Assembly (NCBI GenBank): GCA_035559795.1
Contig: DATMAR010000003.1
Coordinates: 372,001-436,000, forward strand
Length of the DNA: 64,000 nt
Direction: 5' to 3'
DNA from: Fimbriimonadales bacterium
GTDB lineage: Bacteria; Armatimonadota; Fimbriimonadia; Fimbriimonadales; ATM1
This document shows, one piece after another, positions 9,361 through 16,265 of this stretch. Within the stretch, counting starts at the first letter, position 1, and each line of letters opens with the position of its first letter. The notes under the pieces are model-generated. The model was not told where the DNA came from, ran no database searches, and saw only the letters and a program-made list of their open reading frames with translations. Both the position numbers and the translations under genes were made by a program.

Positions 9361-9798
9361 ATGGCATCTATCAATCGTGTAGTTCTCACTGGACGTTTGA
9401 CTCAAGACCCTGAACTCCAAACCACTGCAAGTGGAAAGCCCCTCGTTCGGTTCACACTCGCTGTTCAAAAACGGATAAAACCTGCGGACCCGAATCAAAA
9501 AGACGCGAACTTTATCCGTTGTATCGCCTGGAACCAAAGCGCGGAATTTTTAGCGAATTACGCTCAAAAGGGACGAATGATTGCCGTTGACGGGCGACTC
9601 GACCAACGCCGGTACGTCGGAAACGACGGCGTTAATCGAGAAGTTATCGAGGTAGTCGCAGATAATGTTGCGCTACTCGACCGCCCGCGAGATGGCACCG
9701 AAGGTGTTGCAGTGGTTGAACCTGAAGAGGCTATGGCTGGAGTTCCAAGCACCGGAGGGATAGAACCCGAAGAATACGACCCGTTTGCGGAGGAGTAA
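9361..9798 (+). CDS. ssb: Single-stranded DNA-binding protein
   Basis: 145 residues with the OB-fold core: INRVVLTGRLTQDPELQTT at the N-terminus, the VRFTLAVQKR strand and the FIRCIAWNQSAEFLANYAQKG segment. A short acidic tail ends EEYDPFAEE, replacing the usual DDDIPF-type tip through which SSB recruits repair proteins. Its stop is followed directly by the GTG of the isomerase gene, so rpsF, ssb and that gene are probably co-transcribed. Confidence 0.96.
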   Translation: MASINRVVLTGRLTQDPELQTTASGKPLVRFTLAVQKRIKPADPNQKDANFIRCIAWNQSAEFLANYAQKGRMIAVDGRLDQRRYVGNDGVNREVIEVVADNVALLDRPRDGTEGVAVVEPEEAMAGVPSTGGIEPEEYDPFAEE

Positions 9799-10863
9799 GT
9801 GCCTGAAAGGCTGAACGACCCTGGGTTCGTAGTAAAAAACGACCCCAGCGGGTTGATGGGTCTCGCTTTGGGCTTTCCGGATCAATGCCGGAAAGCCCTT
9901 TCGCTTTCCGAAAAGGTGGAGATTCCTTCGGAATACAAAGGAAAATCGCACATCGTCGTTTCTGGCATGGGTGGCTCCGCGGCTGGGGGGGATTTTTTGC
10001 GTTCGCTCATGGAAGCCGAATCGAACATTCCCTGTTTCGTCGTGCGCGATTACTCGATTCCCAACTTCGTAAATAAGGAGACGCTCTTTATCGCATGCAG
10101 TTACAGCGGTAATACCGAAGAAACCCTCTCCGCAACGAATGAAGCACTCGAACGAAACGCCTCGATACTTGCCATAACGACGGGTGGAGAATTACGGAGG
10201 CTCGCGAACGAAAAAGGTTTTCCCGTGATTTTGCTTCCTTCGGGTCTGCCCCCCCGCATGGCTTTCGGATATCTATTCGTTCCTATGCTCTATACGATTT
10301 GTGCATTAAGTTATTTGCCGAATGCCCCTTTCGAAGAGGCTTTTTCGGTGCTCGAAAGATGTAGGGACGATTGGAATCCTGAAAAACCTCTTCCTGGAAA
10401 TCTCACGAAAGGGCTTGCAGCGCGACTTTTCGGAAGACTTCCGATAATTTACGGTTTAGGATCTTGGCAAGGGGTGGTCTCTAATCGATGGAAATGCCAA
10501 ATCAACGAAAACGCGAAAGTCATGGCTTTCGCGAACGCTTTTCCGGAATTGAATCACAACGAAATCGTGGGTTGGACTTTGGCATCTCGGCAAAATGTTC
10601 GCTATTGGGTTTGTGTGTTTTTGGAATCGGGCTTCGAAAGCAAAAAAATGCAAATTCGCGCGCGGGTAACTTCGGATTTGATTCGAGATAAAACGGAACT
10701 TTATACGGTTACAGCACGGGGCAATTCGCTTCTTACGCAAATGCTCACCTTGGCATACTTCGGTGATTTCACGAGTTTGTATTTAGCCGCACTTTACGAA
10801 GTGGACCCTGCACGTATAGAGGCAATAGACAAACTAAAAACCGCTCTGCGCGAAGCGCATTGA
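9799..10863 (+). CDS. SIS-domain bifunctional phosphoglucose/phosphomannose isomerase
   Basis: 354 residues from a GTG immediately after the ssb stop. Motifs include the sugar-phosphate-binding VSGMGGSAAGGDF (about 52-65), the SIS signature CSYSGNTEETLSA (about 100-112) and ELNHNEIVGW in the C-terminal half, the pattern of the short bifunctional Pgi/Pmi family that interconverts glucose-6-P or mannose-6-P and fructose-6-P. The length matches that family rather than the large classical Pgi. It may supply the pfkA pathway encoded elsewhere in the window. Confidence 0.88.
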   Translation: MPERLNDPGFVVKNDPSGLMGLALGFPDQCRKALSLSEKVEIPSEYKGKSHIVVSGMGGSAAGGDFLRSLMEAESNIPCFVVRDYSIPNFVNKETLFIACSYSGNTEETLSATNEALERNASILAITTGGELRRLANEKGFPVILLPSGLPPRMAFGYLFVPMLYTICALSYLPNAPFEEAFSVLERCRDDWNPEKPLPGNLTKGLAARLFGRLPIIYGLGSWQGVVSNRWKCQINENAKVMAFANAFPELNHNEIVGWTLASRQNVRYWVCVFLESGFESKKMQIRARVTSDLIRDKTELYTVTARGNSLLTQMLTLAYFGDFTSLYLAALYEVDPARIEAIDKLKTALREAH

Positions 10864-10925
10864 ACGAAAATCAATTAGCGCACGCCATCCACATATGTGA
10901 ACGGCATACCATTTGAAGAGATGTT

Positions 10926-11507
10926 TTATTCGATAAACGAAGCCTTCGTCCACCAAATACTCTGCGGAAAGCGATTCTTCAATTCCTTCCAATGCTCGAC
11001 TAATTTTTCTGCTTTTCCGTCGCGCTTGTATGCAGTTACGCCGCACCAATACAACGCTTCCGGAACGACTGCGCTATCCGGATGATTGTTGAGCACACCT
11101 TGGAAAATTGTGTATGCATTCTCATAATCACCACGAAGCATGCTTATCATTCCAAGCCCCATCTTCAATTCCGCAATAAACTCGTTCGGAGGTAGATAAC
11201 CGTATGCTCGTCTCGCTTCGCGTCTGTCGCTATCTAAAACGATCAAACACGGCGTCCAAAGTTGGGACATTTTATGAGACCATTCTTTGATATTCGGTGA
11301 TTCTTCCGTAACATCCAACCTAACGGGAACGAAATTCTTTTCTAAAAAGTTGATTACTCTTTCATCGGGATACGTCACGGTACCCATTTCTTGACACCCA
11401 CCTCAGTGAGGCGAAAAGAAATCAACGAACACGGGCTCACCCGAACGGCTCGATAGATCGAACGCTTCATCGAGGTTATTCAACCAAGTCAATTCTGTTA
11501 CTGCCAT
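10926..11507 (-). CDS. Thioredoxin-fold selenoprotein (UGGC) with C-terminal helical repeat region
   Basis: Read from ATG 11507 (AAGGAGG six bases upstream) through an in-frame TGA at 11405-11403 to the stop at 10926: 193 residues with selenocysteine at residue 35. The site reads VFVDFFSPH-Sec-GGC, exactly where thioredoxins have Cys-x-x-Cys, and a cis-Pro (TP, about residue 86) lies downstream as the fold requires. Residues about 110-193 look like one or two TPR-type helical hairpins. Without readthrough the downstream ATG 11387 would give a thioredoxin lacking its active site. Codon-position fit and the candidate SECIS at 11367-11385 argue for Sec rather than a pseudogene. Likely a cytoplasmic thiol/selenol oxidoreductase; substrate unknown. 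Confidence 0.85.
11367..11385 (-). promoter_or_regulatory. Candidate bacterial SECIS hairpin for the UGGC selenoprotein
   Basis: In the mRNA, GGGUAC pairs with GUA-U-CCC (one bulged U) around the loop CGUGAC. The loop begins 24 bases after the UGA and contains a G-U, as bacterial SECIS apical loops do. Judged by eye; no folding energy was computed. Confidence 0.55.
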
Positions 11508-11662
11508 TCCATGCCTCCTTTTTCTGATTTTTTTAAATACGTTCTTTCTGCAACGGATATTTTCCAAAGCAAAAAGTACGAACCGACTCTCTTGAAATGA
11601 TTTTCGAAAAACAGGCAGGAATTACGAAGCGATTGTCCTAAAAAAGGATTGCTAAAAAAAGG

Positions 11663-11690
11663 TGCCCCCGGCGGGCGGGTCCGGGGGCTT
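11663..11690 (-). terminator. Rho-independent terminator of the sigma/anti-sigma operon
   Basis: On the minus strand GCCCCCGG and CCGGGGGC (11664-11671 and 11681-11688) form a stem over a nine-base loop, followed by ACC and seven T (from 11660-11654). It lies 30 bases beyond the anti-sigma stop. Confidence 0.85.
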
Positions 11691-11719
11691 GGGGGAGGAG
11701 AGAGTGTGTATAAAAGTCG

Positions 11720-12466
11720 TTATTTGAGCATAGAAAGCAATACTGAAACTGGTTGTGAGGCTATCAATATCATCCTCGTCTCTCCTGAAATCCAGCTTAC
11801 CGCATTCATACGGCCAATTTGCAAGTATCTTACCCCCGGATAGCCTTCGATTTGTAATCCTTCTGTTAAATTCTCCTCTTTGGGAAGGATAAGCAAGTAA
11901 TAATCCGAGATGTAGTCCGTAAACGTCACCCGGACGGCGCATGGTTTGCCATTACAGCGAATAACCTCGGCTAACACCGGGGTCAATCGGTGGCGGCGTA
12001 GAGACGGCAACTCGACCGGCTTTCCGAGGCGTTCTTTGACCCACGTTTCAGTCAAATTCGGATTCGATGGGCGAAAAGAAGGCAATCCGGCGGAAGAGGC
12101 GCTCATCAAGTGAGCGATTTGCGATGAGGGGTGGCTCGAGGGGCTTGTCCGGTAAAAATAAGCCCCTGCGAGAATAACGAACATTATGCAAGCGGCGAGA
12201 GCGGGGCTGAAGCGGGTTATAAAACGTTCGGATTGCAGAACTTTTTTCAATTCATGTATACGGTTTTGGCATTTTTCCCAAGCGGCATCGGTTTGTTTTG
12301 AATCTACCGCTGGGAGTTTTTCTTTGAGAAGGAGTTTAATCTGTAGAACTGCGAGGTATTCACGGCGATGTTTTTCTGATTCTGCGAGGAGTTTTTCCAC
12401 GTTGCTCCGCTCTTCCCCTTCTAAAGCGTTATCTGCATATTCGTGGATTTTTAAGAAATCATCCAT
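11720..12466 (-). CDS. Probable anti-sigma factor (membrane-spanning)
   Basis: 248 residues. The N-terminal 90 residues are charged and helical (MDDFLKIHEYADNALEGEER...), with the HEYADNALEGEE pattern seen at the start of many anti-sigma factors but without a zinc-binding HxxxCxxC. One transmembrane helix follows (about 95-112), then an extracytoplasmic domain of unrecognised fold. It begins 15 bases after the ECF sigma gene, the usual place for the cognate anti-sigma. It presumably holds the sigma factor at the membrane until an envelope signal releases it; the signal is unknown. Confidence 0.7.
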   Translation of the reverse strand: MDDFLKIHEYADNALEGEERSNVEKLLAESEKHRREYLAVLQIKLLLKEKLPAVDSKQTDAAWEKCQNRIHELKKVLQSERFITRFSPALAACIMFVILAGAYFYRTSPSSHPSSQIAHLMSASSAGLPSFRPSNPNLTETWVKERLGKPVELPSLRRHRLTPVLAEVIRCNGKPCAVRVTFTDYISDYYLLILPKEENLTEGLQIEGYPGVRYLQIGRMNAVSWISGETRMILIASQPVSVLLSMLK

Positions 12467-12481
12467 CGCTATTCTCCTTTG

Positions 12482-13033
12482 CTATCTTTTCAAATAGCCT
12501 TGCGTCTTCGCATATTCTAAAAGCAAATTTCTCAACATCGCTCTTCCACGAGCGATTCTCGAACGTACGGTTCCAATTGGCACTTCCAGTGCCTCCGCGA
12601 TATCTCCGTAACTTAAACCTTCTACGTCGCACAATAAAACCGCTGTACGATATTCTTCCGGCAACTGAGCGAGAGCCTCTTCGACCTGCTCGCTCATGAC
12701 TCCTTCCAAGAGTTCTTCGCTAGGCTCAGCCTCTTCGGAAGCAATCATCTCACCCGCAACCCCCTCATCTAAAGACTCGATGGTCGGGCTGCGGCGCGCT
12801 GCACGGTACTTATTGATGTATAAGTTCGTGAGAATCTTCAGTACCCAGGCTCTGAAGTTCTTCCCGTCAAAACGGTCGTAGGCTTCGTACGCGCGGACCA
12901 ATGCTTCTTGAACCAAGTCTTCCGCATTGTCACGGTCACGAGTCAACCTCAAAGCAGTACTGTAGATTGCCGGAAAGACTTCTCGAACTGCCCGTTCAAA
13001 CTCTTCAGGCTTCCTCGTCTTTCGGAAGAGCAT
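12482..13033 (-). CDS. ECF-type RNA polymerase sigma factor (RpoE-like)
   Basis: 183 residues with sigma region 2 (DRDNAEDLVQEALVRAYEAY and the FRAWVLKILTNLYINKYR helix) and region 4 (LPEEYRTAVLLCDVEGLSYG with a helix-turn-helix ending GTVRSRIARGR), joined by a short linker and lacking regions 1 and 3, which is the ECF architecture. It directs polymerase to GGAAC/CGTT-like promoters; one such site lies upstream of its own gene (13070-13093), suggesting autoregulation. The anti-sigma gene follows by 15 bases. Confidence 0.93.
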   Translation of the reverse strand: MLFRKTRKPEEFERAVREVFPAIYSTALRLTRDRDNAEDLVQEALVRAYEAYDRFDGKNFRAWVLKILTNLYINKYRAARRSPTIESLDEGVAGEMIASEEAEPSEELLEGVMSEQVEEALAQLPEEYRTAVLLCDVEGLSYGDIAEALEVPIGTVRSRIARGRAMLRNLLLEYAKTQGYLKR

Positions 13034-13069
13034 TTAGGCATCCGAGTGTACCTTTCCACGAAGTCTAAC

Positions 13070-13093
13070 AACGCACCCTCTTTACCGAGTTCC
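13070..13093 (-). promoter_or_regulatory. Candidate ECF-sigma promoter (GGAAC-N15-CGTT)
   Basis: On the minus strand GGAAC (13093-13089) and CGTT (13073-13070) are separated by 15 bases and stand about 37 bases ahead of the sigma-factor start, matching the general RpoE-type consensus. No second copy was searched for systematically. Confidence 0.55.
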
Positions 13094-13224
13094 CGCCGGG
13101 CATGGATTTTCAGTCTTTTCTGAAAATAGAATTCGGTTTCCCGTAAAACCACGGGTGTATTCGCCAAAAAATCACCCGTGGAAAGGGAACATTTTTCCTC
13201 GTGGTGGTTTATAATTATATGAGC

Positions 13225-13316
13225 GGAGAGATGGCTGAGTGGTCGAAAGCGCCCGCCTGCTAAGTGGGTAAGCCGGGAGACCGGCTTCTCGGGTTCGAAT
13301 CCCGATCTCTCCGCCA
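13225..13316 (+). tRNA. tRNA-Ser (GCU anticodon)
   Basis: A 92-base class II tRNA. The acceptor GGAGAGA pairs with TCTCTCC, the anticodon arm CCGCCT-GCT-AAGTGGG gives GCT, there is a long variable arm, a TTCGAAT T-loop, and CCA is encoded at 13314-13316. The 3' part from 13253 onward is duplicated 1,517 bases downstream, marking this gene as an integration target. Confidence 0.97.
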
Positions 13317-13324
13317 GAATTTTT
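13253..13324. repeat. attL-like direct repeat (3' part of tRNA-Ser plus 8 bases)
   Basis: These 72 bases, from the anticodon stem through the CCA end and into agaattttt, are identical to 14770-14841. An intact tRNA at one end and a 3' fragment at the other is the hallmark of tyrosine-recombinase integration at a tRNA gene. Confidence 0.9.
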
Positions 13325-13601
13325 GAGGCGGTATTTTAGCGTGAAGTGGAACTGTGATTATCTATCAAGTACTCAGAAAGCGAATAAAACAGGGCAAAAG
13401 CTAATTCAATATGAGAGGAACAAACTGAGATGGGGAAAAACGTCTCAAAAAATTCTAAAAAATCTGATTACATCATGAACACATAAAATAAGCAAAAACA
13501 AAAGAAATACGGTTGCGTGAATTTTGGCGAGATTTTAGAGATTTAAAAACACCAAAGCTCTCAACGAGTAAGTCGGTCAAGAGTTACTATAGGAGGAAAC
13601 G

Positions 13602-14681
13602 ATGACAATCGGTATTTTTCTTGCGACGTTCAATATGTTGAACTTTCAAATCGAAAGCGCACAAACTTTATTCGATAGAGTGAACGCGAAACTCGCCTCT
13701 GCTAAATCTATAAGCGGAGTGATGATCGAGAAAACTAACTTTGGAAAAACAAGCACGCGTTATGAATTCGCAGTCCTTAAACCAAACTACTATAAGATTA
13801 AGAGCAAGCAAAATGAAAAATACTACGATGGCATGAATGTCTATTGGTACAACAAAGTCGAGAATGAGTATTCGATATCGAATGTCATTAAGCAAACCAA
13901 TAAAAGGATACCAATAAAATTGCCGGGATTCGAATCATTTACCGGTCAATCGCTGGATTATCTAGTAGTACGTTCAGTTAAAGACACAATATTCAATGGT
14001 CGCAGTTGTAAAGCCATTTCTCTTGACTACAAAGGCATAGTGCAACCCCCGAGGTTTAACACTTTCTTTGTCGATCCTAAAACTTTGATGCCTCTCGGCT
14101 GGGAGCTTAGGCAAGAAGATATGTGGGAAATTACAATCTATGAAAATCTGCGACTCAATCCGCCTTTGAAGCCATCTGACTTTATCTGGAAAGTACCTTC
14201 CAGCGCTCGCCTAAAAAATGTAAACGCGCAAATCAAAATCGGCGATAAAGCGCCTGATTTCACATTAAAAGGTCCAAATGGTGAAACTGTTAGTCTCAAT
14301 AAAACGCTGACCAAAAGCAAAGCCGTACTGATTAACTTTTGGTACTACGGTTGAATTCCGTGCCGTGAGGAGTTGCCTCACGTGCAAGAGCTTTACAATC
14401 AACTCAAAGACCAGGGCTTTGCAGTCATTGCTATTAATCCTCACGACGAAGTTAAGAGAATTCGCCAGTTTATCGCGAAAGAAAATATTACGATTCAAGT
14501 TGCCTTGAACGGCGTACGGGAACATAACGTTTGCAAGCTATATGGAATAAACAGCTTCCCAACAGATATTCTTATTTCGTCCGAAGGGAAAGTGATTCTT
14601 TTGGTGACAGGATTCACCGACGAGAGTCATAACAAACTCAAAGAAGCACTTCGTGAGCTTGGTTTCAAATTCCCAAAATAA
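13602..14681 (+). CDS. TlpA/AhpC-like thioredoxin selenoprotein (UIPC)
   Basis: Read through an in-frame TGA at 14352-14354: 359 residues with selenocysteine at 251. Residues 1-20 are a short signal-like segment. Residues about 22-205 resemble the LolA-like/DUF2092 lipoprotein-carrier fold. Residues about 214-359 are a TlpA-type thioredoxin domain (GDKAPDFTL, then INFWYYG-Sec-IPCREELPH, with cis-Pro in FPTDILI). Relatives read FWATWCPPC at this point, so TGA replaces exactly the first active-site Cys. A hairpin suited to SECIS starts ten bases after the TGA. AGGAGG precedes the ATG. It probably acts as an extracytoplasmic thiol-disulfide or peroxide reductase; substrate unknown. It is the only gene in the tRNA-bracketed unit. 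Confidence 0.88.
14362..14385 (+). promoter_or_regulatory. Candidate bacterial SECIS hairpin for the UIPC selenoprotein
   Basis: CGTGAGG (14364-14370) pairs perfectly with CCTCACG (14376-14382) over the loop AGTTG, and GC/GC can extend the stem past one bulged U. The loop begins 17 bases after the UGA and contains G-U, the spacing and loop content expected for SelB recognition. Confidence 0.75.
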
Positions 14682-14769
14682 GGAATATCAGCGCATTGAT
14701 TTTTTAACTTTTCCTCCCACCTGATCTTTGCACGTTGTGTCCTGGGACAATTGCCTATTTTATCCAGCA

Positions 14770-14841
14770 CCGCCTGCTAAGTGGGTAAGCCGGGAGACCG
14801 GCTTCTCGGGTTCGAATCCCGATCTCTCCGCCAGAATTTTT
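14770..14841. repeat. attR-like direct repeat (3' tRNA-Ser fragment)
   Basis: Identical to 13253-13324. It contains the anticodon arm, variable arm, T-arm, acceptor 3' strand and CCA, but no 5' half, so it cannot make a tRNA. It lies 38 bases ahead of the transglycosylase gene. Confidence 0.92.
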
Positions 14842-14879
14842 TCCATCCCCTTTTCCGACCATAATTTATAAATATCGGA

Positions 14880-15866
14880 ATGGCGAAAGGTCCCCTGATT
14901 CTTGTGTTTCTCGGATGCTGGCTTGCGAGCGGTTCTGCTTCCGAGTTGTCGGAGTATCTCAAAATTCGCAAGAAATACGGGATTTCCCAGCCCACGACCA
15001 GCGCGGCGCTTCAGACTCTTGTAGGCTATGGCGTTTTCGAGGTGAAAGCCCTCGTCAAAGGCACTCTTCGCACAGACGAAATCACCAAACTCCTTCTCGA
15101 GGGTGCTGGCGGTTCATCTATTGCGGTCTCATCCCTGGAATCTGGCAAATGGCTCGAGGTGCCGAATACGCGCGCAAGAATCATCTTCCTCGCGAAGCGA
15201 GAAAATGAAACTGCGCCTTTGACAGCAGAAATCATCTCTGCAATTCCCGAAGACCAAATCGCTTATTGGGAAGCCGAGCAGGCTCGTAAAGCGCAAAGCA
15301 AAGCCCGAGCAAAACAAACGGAGGTAACGCGAGGAAAACATCCGGCTGTTCTACGAGTTCCATCTGGTTGGTCAGAAGCCGCAGTGAAGGCTGTTCCTTT
15401 ATATGCGAAATTCATCCGTGGTTGGAATCCACGTTTAGACGAGAAAAAAGCCTGGGAAATCGCGGTGGGGATTATCGGCTTCAGTCTCCAATATGGGATC
15501 GATGCGCGTTTGATCACTGCGATGGTGCTCGTAGAGAGCGGTTTCAATCCGAGTGCGACTTCGCGTAAGGGAGCGATGGGACTGGGACAACTCATGCCGG
15601 GAACTGCGAAAGGGATGGGAGTACGGAATGCCTACGATACGTACGAGAACTTATGGGGAACGGTGCGTTTGATTCGCGGACATTTGGAGAAATATAAAAT
15701 CGTTACACCTGGCGGACAGAAATACGGAGATTTAGTCCTCGCACTTGCCGCATACAATGCAGGTGGGGGGGCGGTGCGAAAATACGGAGGAGTGCCCCCT
15801 TATAGGGAAACGCAAGGTTACATTCAAAAAGTGATTGCTTGGTACAAGCGATTATCTGGAAATTAG
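14880..15866 (+). CDS. SLT-type lytic transglycosylase
   Basis: 328 residues. The signal peptide (about 1-22) is followed by a Lys/Ala-rich N-terminal region of unknown role. The C-terminal half carries the goose-type lysozyme SLT domain: catalytic Glu in MVLVESGFNPSATS, then GAMGLGQLMPGTA and LALAAYNAGGGAVRKYGG. It would cleave peptidoglycan in the periplasm. The gene starts directly beside the tRNA-Ser fragment, so before integration it was the immediate neighbour of tRNA-Ser. Confidence 0.92.
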   Translation: MAKGPLILVFLGCWLASGSASELSEYLKIRKKYGISQPTTSAALQTLVGYGVFEVKALVKGTLRTDEITKLLLEGAGGSSIAVSSLESGKWLEVPNTRARIIFLAKRENETAPLTAEIISAIPEDQIAYWEAEQARKAQSKARAKQTEVTRGKHPAVLRVPSGWSEAAVKAVPLYAKFIRGWNPRLDEKKAWEIAVGIIGFSLQYGIDARLITAMVLVESGFNPSATSRKGAMGLGQLMPGTAKGMGVRNAYDTYENLWGTVRLIRGHLEKYKIVTPGGQKYGDLVLALAAYNAGGGAVRKYGGVPPYRETQGYIQKVIAWYKRLSGN

Positions 15867-16265
15867 AGTTCTTTTTAGCCCCCTTATATCGAAGAGGCTT
15901 TCTTCGAAAATAAAAATGTGCTTTTTTAGACCCCTTCCGTAAGGTTCCCCCTGCTTACGGAAGGGGAACCGGTTTTACTTTTGAATAAACCGCTTGCGAA
16001 GTGCCTTTGCGTACGTCGCATGCGAGTACTTGCGAGTAACTGATAGTTTCTTGTGTTTATGACCTTAAGGTTGACTCTGCTCGCGCAAGGGAACCGGTTT
16101 GCTAACAAACTCAAATAACATTTGTAATAACTTATAAATAAATTCAATCCAAAAAAAGTACACACGGTCACAAATTCGTTTTATGAACATTTTCGTCTTT
16201 TGCACCCGAAGAAAACATTTGCTAAAATCGTTCATAATTTAAAAATAAAAAGGGACGTTTTATAA
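15867..16265. other. Intergenic gap with palindromic repeats
   Basis: A 399-base gap holding one full GGTTCCCC-family palindrome (15929-15972) and a decayed copy near 16062-16100. The rest is A/T-rich with no open frame I would support. The promoter of the P-type ATPase gene must lie toward its right end. Confidence 0.6.
15929..15972 (+). repeat. GGTTCCCC-family palindromic repeat, copy 1
   Basis: GGTTCCCC (15943-15950) and GGGGAACC (15963-15970) form inverted arms around CTGCTTACGGAA, preceded by the family's gacccc-tcc leader. The same design recurs at 18614, 18715, 19295, 21041, 32870, 33039 and 44777. Confidence 0.85.

Larger units (their letters stand above)
13253..14841. mobile_element. 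Minimal tRNA-Ser-bracketed element carrying one selenoprotein gene
   Basis: A unit of 1,517 bases lies between identical 72-bp copies of the tRNA-Ser 3' end. It holds one gene (13602-14681), an A/T-rich 285-base leader (13317-13601) with no recognisable feature, and about 90 bases after the gene. No integrase is encoded, so movement would need a recombinase from elsewhere, or the integrase has been lost. The unit is visibly more A/T-rich than its surroundings, consistent with acquisition. Mobility is inferred from structure only. Confidence 0.7.

Noticed and set aside
10926-11387. Thioredoxin-like ORF beginning at ATG 11387
   Set aside because: That start has no good ribosome-binding site and discards the active site. 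The frame continues upstream through a TGA to ATG 11507 with AAGGAGG.
13225-13316. Selenocysteine tRNA (selC) near the selenoproteins
   Set aside because: The anticodon is GCU with a normal-length acceptor stem, so this is an ordinary tRNA-Ser; the tRNA at 23618 has UGA, which reads UCA Ser codons.
14373-14681. Separate small thioredoxin gene starting at 14373
   Set aside because: It is in the same frame as 13602-14354, and a start there would lose the UxxC site; the TGA between them is better explained as selenocysteine.
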